DNA of 64,000 nucleotides from Mycobacterium kyorinense. Its GTDB lineage: Bacteria; Actinomycetota; Actinomycetes; Mycobacteriales; Mycobacteriaceae. Location: assembly GCF_002101735.1 (NCBI RefSeq), contig NZ_LQPE01000076.1, positions 1 through 64,000 of the forward strand, given 5' to 3'. Position 1 is the first letter of the stretch. Every line of letters starts with the position of its first letter. The position numbers were made by a program, and so were the translations under genes. The notes under the pieces were generated by a model, which saw only the letters and a list, made by a program, of their open reading frames with translations, had not been told where the DNA came from and ran no database searches. Shown piece after piece: positions 34,122 through 45,030 of this stretch.

Positions 34122-34559
34122 TCACGGCCACCCGCCGCAGACGTTGCCGATGCAACCGCCGCCGCCGCCCGGCCCGCCACCGCCGCCACCGACGCCGGGA
34201 ATCTGACCGCCGCCACCGCCGGGGCCTCCGCCGCCCGTCGGCCCGCCGGGGATGCTTCCGCCGCCGCCACCTGGGCCGCCGCCACCGGTGGGCCCGCCGG
34301 GGATGCTTCCGCCGCCGCCACCTGGGCCGCCGCCACCGGTCGGACCACCGGGGACGCCTCCGCCGCCACCGGGACCGCCGGGGGCAGGTGCCGGTGCCGA
34401 CGACGGCGGAATCAAGCTCACGCTCGTCGTCGTCGTCGTTGTTGTCGTGGTTGTGGTGGATGTCGGCCCACCCTTTTCGCCGCCGCCACATCCGACTGCC
34501 AGCGAAAGCACGGCGGCACCGCCGAACAGCGCGAATGCGATTCTCGGTTGGGATTTCAT
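34122..34559 (-). CDS. Glycine-rich repetitive lipoprotein
   Basis: 145 residues from the ATG at 34559, with GAGGG just upstream. The signal MKSQPRIAFALFGGAAVLSLAVGCGGG has lipobox AVGC. The mature protein starts with a run of 12 Thr, then a Ser/Pro segment, then Gly/Pro-rich repeats of 17 residues containing SIPGGPTGGGGPGG (two near-perfect copies plus degenerate ones), and ends in a possible disulfide pair (GGCIGNVCGGW). This is a low-complexity, surface-exposed lipoprotein with no recognisable enzyme domain. Convergent with the SRPBCC gene, 8 bases apart. Confidence 0.65.
   Translation of the reverse strand: MKSQPRIAFALFGGAAVLSLAVGCGGGEKGGPTSTTTTTTTTTTTSVSLIPPSSAPAPAPGGPGGGGGVPGGPTGGGGPGGGGGSIPGGPTGGGGPGGGGGSIPGGPTGGGGPGGGGGQIPGVGGGGGGPGGGGGCIGNVCGGWP
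34237..34380. repeat. 51-bp tandem repeat in the Gly-rich lipoprotein gene
   Basis: Two copies of a 51-bp unit (34237-34287 and 34288-34338) are nearly identical, followed by a degenerate third copy (to about 34380). The unit keeps the reading frame (17 codons), so copy-number change would lengthen or shorten the protein without a frameshift. Confidence 0.8.
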
Positions 34560-34764
34560 CAGGCCCTCACTCTCGTCTGTAGCTCGCACTGTCAATTCAA
34601 GCCGGGCTGTCTGTACCCGCGATGTGCGAGAACAAAACGTGATACCGGCGATCTGTTTCTATCGCACTTTGGCTGCGCTGTTTGCCGATCAACCACGTTC
34701 AATGATGGTCAGCAAACGCTGACCCGTGAGCCTTGTGCCACAAGCAAATTCGCCAGGTGTGGCG

Positions 34765-35652
34765 TCAGATGCGCTGGGCGGTAGCGATTCCAAGCCAGTC
34801 GTCGTCGGCGAGCCTGCGCTTGCTCTGGGGGTCGTAACGCCGCAAAAGCGAAGACACCGTCGCGTGATCGGCGCCCTTGAACCCGTGGGCCGCCAACAGC
34901 GCATCCAGCTCGGTGGCGGTGAAGCCGCTGCGGTACGGCTCGCCGCGTCGCGCCACCAAGCGGGCCACTCGACGGGCACTTTCCCAGCGGGGACGTGCCG
35001 CCACGACGTTGGCATCGATGTAGTCGAGGACGAGCCGGCTGCCGGGCGCGCACAGCGCGGCCAGGTCGCCCAGCGTGGTGTCGATCGCGTGCCGGGTCAG
35101 ATATGGGCTCACGCCGAGCCACACGACGACACTGGGCCGTGCCGGGACGAAGCCGCTGTCGATGAGTCGCTTTTGCAGCACGCTCTCTTCGAAATCGCTT
35201 GGTACCCAGACGGTTTCGGCAACCGCTGACGCCGGAAGCAATCGTTCGGTCACCGGGCGCTTGTCCTTTTGGGTTGCCGGAGCGTCGACCTCGAAGATCG
35301 TCACCGACGCGTCGGCCTTCCGCAGGCTGGTGGTGTCGAATCCGGCGCCGAGCAGCACGATCTGGTCGACGCCGTCGCGGATAGCCGCCTCGCACACCTC
35401 GTCGGCATAGCGCACTCGCAACACGATGTGCGCGTGCAGCCCGCCCCACCGCCGATCGAACACCCGGAGTCCGACGTCGGCCGGCAGTCGGTGCGCCAAC
35501 ATCGCCCGCAATACCGGGTGGTGGACAAAATAGCGCGAGTACGGGTCGTCGAGAAGCCGCCGGTCCCGCGGCTGCAGCGTTTCCGCGGCCCGCTGGGCAG
35601 CGTTGATCTGTGCGGTCAAACTCGCCCTGCGGTCCAGACGACGGCCGGCCAT
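34765..35652 (-). CDS. SAM-dependent methyltransferase (TIGR00027-like family)
   Basis: 295 residues. Second member in this window of the mycobacterial LCMT-like family. RLLDDPYSRYFVHHP, DQIVLLGAGFDTTSLRK with VTIFEVDAPATQKDKR (SAM and acidic loop), and VVVWLGVSPYLTRHAIDTTLGDLAAL are the family landmarks. It differs clearly from the paralogue at 24593-25414. The start overlaps the divergent MocR-like gene region only by proximity (48 bases apart), so a shared promoter is possible. Substrate unknown. Confidence 0.8.
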   Translation of the reverse strand: MAGRRLDRRASLTAQINAAQRAAETLQPRDRRLLDDPYSRYFVHHPVLRAMLAHRLPADVGLRVFDRRWGGLHAHIVLRVRYADEVCEAAIRDGVDQIVLLGAGFDTTSLRKADASVTIFEVDAPATQKDKRPVTERLLPASAVAETVWVPSDFEESVLQKRLIDSGFVPARPSVVVWLGVSPYLTRHAIDTTLGDLAALCAPGSRLVLDYIDANVVAARPRWESARRVARLVARRGEPYRSGFTATELDALLAAHGFKGADHATVSSLLRRYDPQSKRRLADDDWLGIATAQRI

Positions 35653-35699
35653 GGACTCGACGCTACGACATCACCGGTTCAGATGTATGGTCCAATTTG

Positions 35700-36506
35700 A
35701 TGCCGGATTCGTGGACCAGTTGGCTCGGTGGCGTCGACTTGCACCTCGAGCTGCCGCCGGGCCGTGGCCGGCGCGCGGCGCTCGAGGATGCGCTGCGCCA
35801 AGCGATCCGGGACGGTCGATTAGCCGCGGGCGAACGGTTGCCGTCCTCGCGGGCACTCGCGGCTCAGCTCGGCGTTGCGCGCGGAACGGTCGTCGAGGCC
35901 TACGCGCAACTGGCAGCCGAGGGTTACCTGCGCAGCCGCGCAGGCGCTGCCACCGAAGTCGCCCGCGGCCCGGCGCTGCGCACGCCGGGCGTCGCCGCGC
36001 CGATCCCGCCGCACATCGTCGCCGATTTCCGCCTCGGTCGCCCCGATCTGAGCATGTTTCCCCGGGTGGAATGGCTGCGCGCGCTGCGCCGGGCCTTCCA
36101 GGTCACGCCGCATACGGATTTGGGGCCGCTGGATCCGCGGGGCTCACTGCGGCTGCGCACCGTGCTGCCCCAGTACCTGGGCCGGGCGCGCGGAGTGCTC
36201 ATGCGCCGGCACTATCGGCAGCGCCGGGATGCCTTGCTGGCCAACCTCGCTCGTCATGCGCCCGCGATGCCAGTACATGGCGTCGCCGCCGGCCTGCATG
36301 CCGTCGTGTCGTTACCCGAAGCCGTCACGGAGGCCGAGGTACTGGCGGCCGCGGAAAAGCGGCACATCGTGCTCAGCGGCCTGGCGCCGTTCCGGCATTC
36401 CGAAAGCCAAGGTGCACAAGGGCTTGTGCTCGGCTACGGCACGCCGTCGGAATCCGAATTCCCCGTGGCGCTCGAGCACCTGGGAAAGTTGTTGCGCGCC
36501 TTCTGA
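35700..36506 (+). CDS. MocR/GntR-type regulator lacking its PLP-binding core
   Basis: 268 residues from the ATG at 35700; normal MocR/PdxR proteins have about 460-480. The GntR winged helix is complete (AALEDALRQAIRDGRLAAGERLPSSRALAAQLGVARGTVVEAYAQLAAEGYL, about 27-77). The aminotransferase-like domain starts normally (FRLGRPDLSMFPRVEWLRALRRA; DPRGSLRLRTVLPQYLGRARGV) but at about residue 166 jumps to LMRRHYRQRRDALLANL, which belongs near the end of the large domain. Roughly 190 residues are absent, including the Schiff-base Lys region. The joint keeps the frame. DNA binding may survive but PLP sensing should be lost; it may be a pseudogene. Confidence 0.75.
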   Translation: MPDSWTSWLGGVDLHLELPPGRGRRAALEDALRQAIRDGRLAAGERLPSSRALAAQLGVARGTVVEAYAQLAAEGYLRSRAGAATEVARGPALRTPGVAAPIPPHIVADFRLGRPDLSMFPRVEWLRALRRAFQVTPHTDLGPLDPRGSLRLRTVLPQYLGRARGVLMRRHYRQRRDALLANLARHAPAMPVHGVAAGLHAVVSLPEAVTEAEVLAAAEKRHIVLSGLAPFRHSESQGAQGLVLGYGTPSESEFPVALEHLGKLLRAF

Positions 36507-36513
36507 CCACGAG

Positions 36514-37041
36514 TCAGTGGGTGGGCTGCTTGAGTCCGTATCGGTCTATGACATCGTCCAGCCAGTCCGGCGTTCCGTAGGTGATCCCGTATTTTGCCGC
36601 GAGGGCCAGGAATTCGGGCAGCTCGTGCAGCTTGGCGTCGGCCGGATGTGCGGCCATCAATTCGCTGAGCTCGCGAAAGTAGTTCTCGAACCCGCCTGGC
36701 GTGATGACTTCGATGATGCGACCGGGCTCGTTGCCCGCGTTCCACATCGCATGCATTTCCCCGCGCGGCTTCGTGATGTAGCCACCGGGACCAAGGACAA
36801 CTTCGGTGGCGTCGGAGCGGAAGCCGACCTTGCCCGCGATGACGATCGAGTGCTCGTCCTCGCGGGTGTGCCGGTGCGGCGCGGTGATGGATCCAACCTC
36901 GAATGGATGCTCGACGATTGCCACGTCGCCGCCGTTGTCGAAGCTGAACAGCTTGAACACCGCGCCAAACCCGGGCAACGCCACCGTTTCTCCCTGCCCT
37001 GGTTGCACCACGGTGACGTGGCGACGCAACACATCGGTCAT
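36514..37041 (-). CDS. Cupin-domain protein
   Basis: 175 residues from the ATG at 37041 with AAAGGAGGG upstream. A single cupin barrel: PHRHTREDEHSIVIAGKVGFRSD carries the His-x-His and Glu metal ligands of motif 1, and GEMHAMWNAGNEPGRIIEVITPGGFENYF gives the motif 2 His. Small cupins like this include dioxygenases and isomerases; which this is cannot be told. Downstream of the HD-fusion gene on the same strand with 25 bases between, so probably co-transcribed. Confidence 0.8.
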   Translation of the reverse strand: MTDVLRRHVTVVQPGQGETVALPGFGAVFKLFSFDNGGDVAIVEHPFEVGSITAPHRHTREDEHSIVIAGKVGFRSDATEVVLGPGGYITKPRGEMHAMWNAGNEPGRIIEVITPGGFENYFRELSELMAAHPADAKLHELPEFLALAAKYGITYGTPDWLDDVIDRYGLKQPTH

Positions 37042-37066
37042 CTCGGGTCCCTCCTTTGTGGCGTTG

Positions 37067-37819
37067 CTATTCGGCCCAGCTGCTGTTGAGGATGGCTGCG
37101 ACCATGTTGTCGCGGACGAATGTGGGGTCGAAGTGCGCGAGCACGTCGGCATTCATGGTGCCGTAGGTGGTTTGCGGGCGGTGCATCATTCCGTCGTTGA
37201 ATGCCCGCAGGATACGGTTTTTGAAGTCCGGACGCGGGTGAGCGGAGATGACCGCGGCGAGGTCATCCGGCGACAGCTCGTCGAGCCCGGCACCAAGCAC
37301 GTCGGTCTCGACTCCCGCTGTGACCAAGGCGATTTCGGGATCGAGACACTCGGGTATGCCCGGTGTGGTGTGTAGAGCGATGCCCAGCCACACCTTGTCG
37401 GCATCGGCCTCGTCGACGCCACGCTGCAGCAAGAACTCTCGTGCCGCATCGGCCCCGTCGACCTCGAAGCGCAGAGTGGAGGTGCGGTAGCGCTGAGTCA
37501 GCCCCAGGTCGTGGAACATTGCCGCGACGTAGAGCAATTCCAGATCCGGTTGCAGTCCGCGACGGTGGCCATGCAGCGCGCCGAAGAGAAACACCCGGCG
37601 AGAATGATGAAACAGCAAGTCGTCTTCGGCCTCACGAATGAATTCGGTGGTCTCACGTACCAGTGCCGTATCGGGAATGGTGATGCCGGCTATCCGGCTC
37701 TGCGACAGCGCTGTGCGGGCCAGGCCGACGGGTTCGTGGCCGTCGTCGGCCGGCGGGTCGGCCACCGCGCGCCCGATGCCCCTCGATGCTCCGCTGCTCA
37801 ATACCCGTCGCGACGACAT
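37067..37819 (-). CDS. HD-domain protein with an SDR fragment fused at its N-terminus
   Basis: 250 residues from the ATG at 37819. Residues 1-35 are the start of a short-chain dehydrogenase (VLSSGASRGIGRAVADPPADDGHEPVGLAR, with the GxxxGIG dinucleotide loop) that stops abruptly. From about residue 40 the protein is an HD-domain hydrolase like cyanamide hydratase/DUF-HD enzymes: ITIPDTALVRETTEFIREAEDDLLFHHSRRVFLFG, then the metal-binding HD pair in AAMFHDLGLTQRY (103-104) and IALHTTPGIPE. I infer that an SDR gene lost its body and was joined in frame to the HD gene. The HD part looks complete. In an operon with the cupin gene; divergent from the GlxA-like regulator. Confidence 0.75.
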   Translation of the reverse strand: MSSRRVLSSGASRGIGRAVADPPADDGHEPVGLARTALSQSRIAGITIPDTALVRETTEFIREAEDDLLFHHSRRVFLFGALHGHRRGLQPDLELLYVAAMFHDLGLTQRYRTSTLRFEVDGADAAREFLLQRGVDEADADKVWLGIALHTTPGIPECLDPEIALVTAGVETDVLGAGLDELSPDDLAAVISAHPRPDFKNRILRAFNDGMMHRPQTTYGTMNADVLAHFDPTFVRDNMVAAILNSSWAE

Positions 37820-37896
37820 GGTGGACTCCTCGAAATTGTGGTGGCGGTCGCGTTGGAGCCAGTCTGGCGTCGCCAAGCACTGGCCGACCATCACTG

Positions 37897-38910
37897 ATGA
37901 GCCGTCTATCCCACAAAAAGCGACACAATGAGTTGGTGGCGGATGTCCGGACCGAGTCGCGGGTCGTGGTGATCGTCGTCTTCGACGAGGTGACGCTGCT
38001 GGATGTCGCAGGAGCGGCCGAAGTCTTCGCCGAAGCCAACCGCTTCGGCGGCCACTACCGCATCAAGGTCGCGTCGCTGGACGGGCGCGATGTGACGACC
38101 TCGATCGGGACCCGGCTGGGCGTCACCGACAGCATTGCCTCGATCGAATCCGCCGACACCGTGATGGTTGCCGGCAGTGACGATCTGGCCAGGCAGCCGC
38201 TCGATCCGGGCCTCGTCGAGGCCGTCAGAGTGGTGGCGGGCCGAACCCGGCGGCTGGCGTCCATTTGCACCGGGTCATTCGTCCTCGCGCAGGCCGGCCT
38301 GCTCGACGGCCGACGCGCTACCACACATTGGCGCGACGCTCGGTTACTTGCCCGCGCCTTCCCCGATGTCACCGTCGAACCGGACGCGATTTTCGTCCGC
38401 GACGGCGATGTCTTCACCTCGGCCGGAATCTCGTCGGGCATCGACCTTGCACTGGCACTGGTCGAAATGGACTACGGCACAGAGCTGGTCCGCGACGTGG
38501 CCCGGTGGTTGGTCGTGTATCTCAAACGCGCGGGCGGGCAGTCGCAGTTCTCGGCGCTGGTCGAGGCGCATCCGCCGGCGAAGTCGCCGCTTCGCGCAGT
38601 TACCGACGCGATCGCCGCCGACCCGGCTGCCGACCATGACGTGAAAGCCCTTGCCGCGCGGGCGTCTTTGAGCACGCGGCAGCTGACCCGACTGTTTCAG
38701 TCGGAGCTGGGCACCACCCCGGCCCGCTATGTCGAGATGGTGCGCATCGACGCCGCACGCGCCGCGCTGGACGCGGGTCGCAGCATTGGCGAGACCGCCG
38801 GCATGGCCGGTTTCGGCAGCACCGAAACGCTTCGCCGGGTATTCGTCAGCCGGCTCGGCGTATCACCGAAGGCCTACCGGGACAGGTTCCGCACGGCAGC
38901 GCGAGAGTGA
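37897..38910 (+). CDS. GlxA-type AraC regulator (DJ-1/PfpI sensor plus HTH)
   Basis: 337 residues from the ATG at 37897; a GTG at 37936 is an alternative start nearer the conserved RVVVIVVFDEVTLLDVAGAAEVF. The N-terminal DJ-1/PfpI-like domain (to about 190) contains LASICTGSFVLAQAGLLDGRRATTHW, the elbow region with its Cys. The C-terminal AraC domain has DVKALAARASLSTRQLTRLFQSELGTTPARYVEMVRIDAARAAL and SIGETAGMAGFGSTETLRRVFVSRLGVSPKAYRDRF. It may control the divergent HD-cupin genes 78 bases away. Confidence 0.9.
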   Translation: MSRLSHKKRHNELVADVRTESRVVVIVVFDEVTLLDVAGAAEVFAEANRFGGHYRIKVASLDGRDVTTSIGTRLGVTDSIASIESADTVMVAGSDDLARQPLDPGLVEAVRVVAGRTRRLASICTGSFVLAQAGLLDGRRATTHWRDARLLARAFPDVTVEPDAIFVRDGDVFTSAGISSGIDLALALVEMDYGTELVRDVARWLVVYLKRAGGQSQFSALVEAHPPAKSPLRAVTDAIAADPAADHDVKALAARASLSTRQLTRLFQSELGTTPARYVEMVRIDAARAALDAGRSIGETAGMAGFGSTETLRRVFVSRLGVSPKAYRDRFRTAARE

Positions 38911-38927
38911 CTGCGCGACAGCGTAAT

Positions 38928-39641
38928 TCAGGTCAGTCGGGGCAACTGCGCGCGGATCAGCGGCGCGATCTTGTCGGCCATGTACTGATGCCCGGCGTCG
39001 GTGGGGTGTATGCCGTCGGCGCCGATCAGGTCGGGTTTGCCGACGAACCAGTGTTCGGCGATCGGATCGACGAACGTGGCGCCCATGGCCCGGGCCTGGT
39101 CGCCGATGATGTCGCGAACCTGCAGCACTGCCTGGGGCGGATCGGCGGTCGGCCAGGGCGGGCCGATCACCAGAAGTCTCGCCGCCGGGGCAGTGCGGTG
39201 CGCCAGATCGAGTGTGTCGTGGGCCATTTGGCCGAGCAGCTCGGGCTCGACGCCCTGGTCATTGCGGGACCCGAAAAACACCACCAGCGCGTCGTTGGGC
39301 CGCACCGTCCTGGCGGTCAGGTCCTCGAAAACGCTGCCGTGGTCGCCGCGTACCGCATATCCGGCTCTGCCTTCGGACGCCACATCGGGTGCGATCTGCA
39401 CTCCCTGCCGGGCAAGGCTGACCCATGCGCGTGCGGTCCACGCCTTCGATCCCAGGCCGCCCTCGTCGGTCCCGGTGGTGTACGAGTCGCCGATCACCGC
39501 GACATGGTTGACCGCGGAACCCAGAGTGAGCGTTCGGTAGGGCGGCGCCGGCGCCCGGTATCCGCTGACCATGCCGATCATGCCGATCGCAAAGGTCAGT
39601 GAGACGACCAACGCGGCCAGGCGACCCACCGTTACCTCCAC
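38928..39641 (-). CDS. Exported SGNH/GDSL-type hydrolase
   Basis: 237 residues with an N-terminal membrane or signal segment (LAALVVSLTFAIGMIGMVSG, about 8-27). SGNH motifs: block I VAVIGDSYTTG (Ser nucleophile), block II EGRAGYA, block III FFGSRNDQG (Asn), block V GADGIHPTDAGHQYMADKIA (Asp and His). It likely removes acyl or other ester groups from an envelope molecule. The acyltransferase gene 76 bases upstream on the same strand suggests a paired add/remove role or an operon, as for other mycobacterial OafA/SGNH neighbours. Confidence 0.85.
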   Translation of the reverse strand: MEVTVGRLAALVVSLTFAIGMIGMVSGYRAPAPPYRTLTLGSAVNHVAVIGDSYTTGTDEGGLGSKAWTARAWVSLARQGVQIAPDVASEGRAGYAVRGDHGSVFEDLTARTVRPNDALVVFFGSRNDQGVEPELLGQMAHDTLDLAHRTAPAARLLVIGPPWPTADPPQAVLQVRDIIGDQARAMGATFVDPIAEHWFVGKPDLIGADGIHPTDAGHQYMADKIAPLIRAQLPRLT

Positions 39642-39717
39642 TGTTCAATACGTCGTCGAGCAATGCCCCGTGTTAGCGGCATCGTATGAGGAAAAACTTG
39701 GAATTCGACGCGATCAG

Positions 39718-40959
39718 CTAGCCAGCACGCATCGCAATCGCCTTGCTGCGCTCTTCGCGGGCGCCGTCGATCGGTTGGAGTTTGGCCTTCACCGGGCCGG
39801 CGCCCAGGTCGACGTGCGGCTCCGTTCCCGGGGCCCCGACGTCGACCATCCGGCGCATCCACCGGCGTGCGGGCTCTTCCACGAAGTGGAAAAGCACGAT
39901 CGAAATGACCGTGGCGATCGCGAGCAGGCCGACGACCGTCAGCTTGCCCCCGAAGCCCTGCAATGTCAGCTCGAACTGGCGCGCGGTCCATATCCACGAG
40001 GTGTGCACCAATTCGTGAACCATGTAGAGGCAAAACGAGATCTCGCCGCCGAACACCATGGCCCGCACCGACAGCATCCGCGGCAGGCTGCCGGTTCCCA
40101 TGGCGAGCGTCATCACCAACGGCACGAACAACACGTCGACGATGCCGCCGCTGTCGATGACCCCTGGTATCGGAAACGCGTCGAGCAGGTACAGCAGCCC
40201 CACGATGGCCGCGGTGAGCAGCAGGGAAACGTACCCGGCGCCGCGCCGCGCCCGGTCGGTGAGGCGTAGCCGCATGACGGCCGCGGCAACCAGTGCTCCC
40301 GCCGTGAACTGCATGACGATGCGCGGCAACCAGCTCCACGGTGTGTAGAACTGCCCGCTGGCCAACAGCAGCAGCACCGGCGGCAGCGATGCGCCGATCG
40401 CGAGAAAGACCAAGCTTCGGGCTCGTGTCGCGTGCGCCATCCGGAATATCACCAGCACCAGCGCACCGAACAGCAAATAGGCCAACCACTCGGCGCTGAT
40501 CGACCAGGCCGGGCCGTCCCAGCTCGAGCCGTCGAAATACGGCTGGAACCACAGCTGCACCAGCAGAACTTGGCGCACATAGCTGACGGCGGTAAGCCGG
40601 CTGACGTCCTCCGATGGGACGTGGCCGACGTGCAGGGTGAAGATCCACCAGGCGGCCGCCAGATGCAGGGTGACCAGGTAGACCGGCCAGACGCGCGCCA
40701 GTCGCAGCCAGAGGAAGTGCAGCGTGGCTCGGGTGGACCACGACCAGCCCATCCGGTCCAGATAGTTCCAGGTCAGCACGAAGCCACTGAGGATGAAGAA
40801 CAGGTCGACACCCTGCGCGCCGCAGTTGAGTACCGGTGCGAGGGCGTCGCTGAAGTCGGGTGCCGACTCCCGCAGCAGCGGGCGGAAATGGAACAGCACT
40901 ACCCACACGGCGGCGATGATGCGAAGACCGGTGAGGGCCTTGATGTCTCCGCTGCGCAC
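39718..40959 (-). CDS. OafA/YrhL-type membrane acyltransferase
   Basis: 413 residues, acyltransferase-3 family. About ten membrane spans. The N-terminal signature ALTGLRIIAAVWVVLFHFRPLL carries the conserved R and H, followed by GAQGVDLFFILSGFVLTWNYLD and LRLARVWPVYLVTLHLA. The central and C-terminal spans (GEISFCLYMVHELVHTSW, ATVISIVLFHFVEEPARRWMRR) are typical. Such proteins transfer acetyl or succinyl groups to exported glycans or lipids. ATG 40959; the frame continues upstream to 41107 but that leader is unlike the family. Confidence 0.9.
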   Translation of the reverse strand: MRSGDIKALTGLRIIAAVWVVLFHFRPLLRESAPDFSDALAPVLNCGAQGVDLFFILSGFVLTWNYLDRMGWSWSTRATLHFLWLRLARVWPVYLVTLHLAAAWWIFTLHVGHVPSEDVSRLTAVSYVRQVLLVQLWFQPYFDGSSWDGPAWSISAEWLAYLLFGALVLVIFRMAHATRARSLVFLAIGASLPPVLLLLASGQFYTPWSWLPRIVMQFTAGALVAAAVMRLRLTDRARRGAGYVSLLLTAAIVGLLYLLDAFPIPGVIDSGGIVDVLFVPLVMTLAMGTGSLPRMLSVRAMVFGGEISFCLYMVHELVHTSWIWTARQFELTLQGFGGKLTVVGLLAIATVISIVLFHFVEEPARRWMRRMVDVGAPGTEPHVDLGAGPVKAKLQPIDGAREERSKAIAMRAG

Positions 40960-41111
40960 AACACTCTTTCCGGGACGTCGCTGCTGGTTTCGTTCGCGCC
41001 ACTGCGTCGGCCGGCCGGACAGGGCCGCCTCTCACGCGGCAGCGTGTGGAGAGTATCAGTGCGATGCCCCGAATGCCGCGTCGGAACGCCGGGACACAAC
41101 CCCGCAAAGTA

Positions 41112-41146
41112 TTGACTCATTCCAGAAAAGGGGCAATATTCCTACT
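41112..41146 (+). promoter_or_regulatory. furA promoter and FurA operator region
   Basis: TTGACT at 41112-41117 and CAATAT at 41134-41139 are spaced 16 bp and would start transcription at about 41147, the G of the furA GTG, so the mRNA is probably leaderless. M. tuberculosis furA has a similar AT-rich region that FurA itself binds to repress furA-katG; the motif TCCAGAAAAGGG between the two boxes is shared by memory. Confidence 0.6.
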
Positions 41147-43782
<2,636 letters not shown>

Positions 43783-43799
43783 TCAGCGCTGACAACCAA

Positions 43800-43835
43800 C
43801 GGCACCCCGTGAGCGATCCAGCTCGCGGGGTGCCG
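43800..43835 (+). terminator. Hairpin terminator after katG
   Basis: A 15-bp stem (43800-43814 with 43821-43835, one G-T pair) closes a 6-nt loop, starting 17 bases after the katG stop. CTTTC follows. This is a strong intrinsic terminator candidate for furA-katG. Confidence 0.85.
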
Positions 43836-43997
43836 CTTTCGCTGGTGCCGCCCGCCGGCGATCCGAAAGTTCTTTCTTAGCAAAGTATTAAGCGTTGCAC
43901 CCGGTGACCTTAGAGTCGCCCATTAGCGTCGCGATCAGGTTGAGGGCAATTCCTTAGCCGCGTATTCCGGCAACCTGATTGAGAAGTGAGGCCACTC

Positions 43998-44456
43998 ATG
44001 ACCGAATCGCTTGGTACGTCAGGTTCCTACCCCACGCCGCGCCACGGCAGCCCGGTGATCGACTGCGGCGGCGCAACCGTCCGCGCGCAGTGCCGTCACC
44101 TGGCGACCGTGGTGACGATCAGCGGTGCGGTCGACGCGATGAACGTCGAGCGGGTCAGTGAATACAGCCGGCATTTCGTTCTGTCCGACAAGCCCCTCAT
44201 CCTGGATCTGAGCGGCGTGGATTGCCTGGCCTCCGACGGCATTCGCCTGCTGTACCGCATCGACGACGACTGCCGCGCCGCTGGAGTCGAATGGGCGCTG
44301 ATCGCAAGTCCGGCGGTCAGCCGAGTGCTGCAGATCACCAACGACGACGGCATGTTCCCCACCGCCGAGTCGGTGCACGAAGCGCTGCATTACTTCGCCG
44401 ACGCCATCTCCGCGCGTCGTCGGCTGCTGATGCCGCTGCTGCACAAGACCGCGTAA
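43998..44456 (+). CDS. STAS-domain anti-sigma-factor antagonist-like protein
   Basis: 152 residues from the ATG at 43998. A STAS fold: LATVVTISGAVDAMNVERVSEYSRHFVLSDKPLILDLSGVDCLASDGIRLLYRIDDDCRAAGVEWALIAS. The Ser after the beta strand (CLASDG) is where anti-sigma antagonists are phosphorylated. It corresponds to M. tuberculosis Rv1904, found in the same neighbourhood. The partner kinase or sigma factor is not here. The 160 bp between the katG terminator and this gene hold an AT-rich tract (about 43870-43892) that may be its promoter. Confidence 0.85.
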   Translation: MTESLGTSGSYPTPRHGSPVIDCGGATVRAQCRHLATVVTISGAVDAMNVERVSEYSRHFVLSDKPLILDLSGVDCLASDGIRLLYRIDDDCRAAGVEWALIASPAVSRVLQITNDDGMFPTAESVHEALHYFADAISARRRLLMPLLHKTA

Positions 44457-44504
44457 CGCCGCAGGCCACCGCGCCGACTCGCGTTTCTCGGTATGCTGCT
44501 CGTC

Positions 44505-45023
44505 GTGAGGTCGAAACCAATAGCGCTTGCCGCCGCGGCGCTTCTTCTCGCGGGTTGGGGCGTGACCTCCGGCGTTGCGGCCGCCGACCCGACGCCCGCG
44601 CCGCAGCCGCACCAGCCGGGTCCGAAGCAACCGGGCCCCGGCCCGGCACAGCCTCCGCAGGGGCAACCGCAGGCGCAGGGGCAGCCGAAGACGACCATCG
44701 ACCACGACGGCAAGTACGTCGTGGGCACCGACATCGCCCCCGGCGTCTACACGTCGGCGGGCCCGGTCGAAAAGGGCGCGTGCTACTGGAAGCGCCTCGG
44801 CGCCGGCGACAACGGCAACGAGATCCTCGACAGCGCGATGACCAAGAAGCCTCAGGTTGTGCAGATCGAGGCCAGTGACAAAGCATTCAAGACCGACGGC
44901 TGCCAGCCCTGGCAGAAGAACGACTCGGCGAGTCCGGATACCGGCCGGTCGCCCGCGGAGACCAGGGCGGGGATGGACATCCTGAACGGGATCCTCAACG
45001 GAGCGCAACCGCCGAAGTCCTGA
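44505..45023 (+). CDS. Secreted Rv1906c-like protein
   Basis: 172 residues from the GTG at 44505; TATGCT at 44492-44497 fits a -10 that makes this GTG leaderless. The in-frame ATG at 44493 is an alternative. A signal peptide (PIALAAAALLLAGWGVTSGVAAADP) is followed by a Pro/Gln-rich stretch and a compact domain: YVVGTDIAPGVYTSAGPVEKGACYWKRLG, then KKPQVVQIEASDKAFKTDGCQPWQ. This domain and its position by katG match M. tuberculosis Rv1906c. The two Cys likely form a disulfide. Function unknown. Confidence 0.85.
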   Translation: MRSKPIALAAAALLLAGWGVTSGVAAADPTPAPQPHQPGPKQPGPGPAQPPQGQPQAQGQPKTTIDHDGKYVVGTDIAPGVYTSAGPVEKGACYWKRLGAGDNGNEILDSAMTKKPQVVQIEASDKAFKTDGCQPWQKNDSASPDTGRSPAETRAGMDILNGILNGAQPPKS

Positions 45024-45030
45024 TCGCGGC

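Noticed and set aside
34237..34380. Short tandem repeats as a possible CRISPR array
   Set aside because: The units are contiguous coding repeats without spacers, inside a lipoprotein gene. No CRISPR array was seen anywhere in the window.
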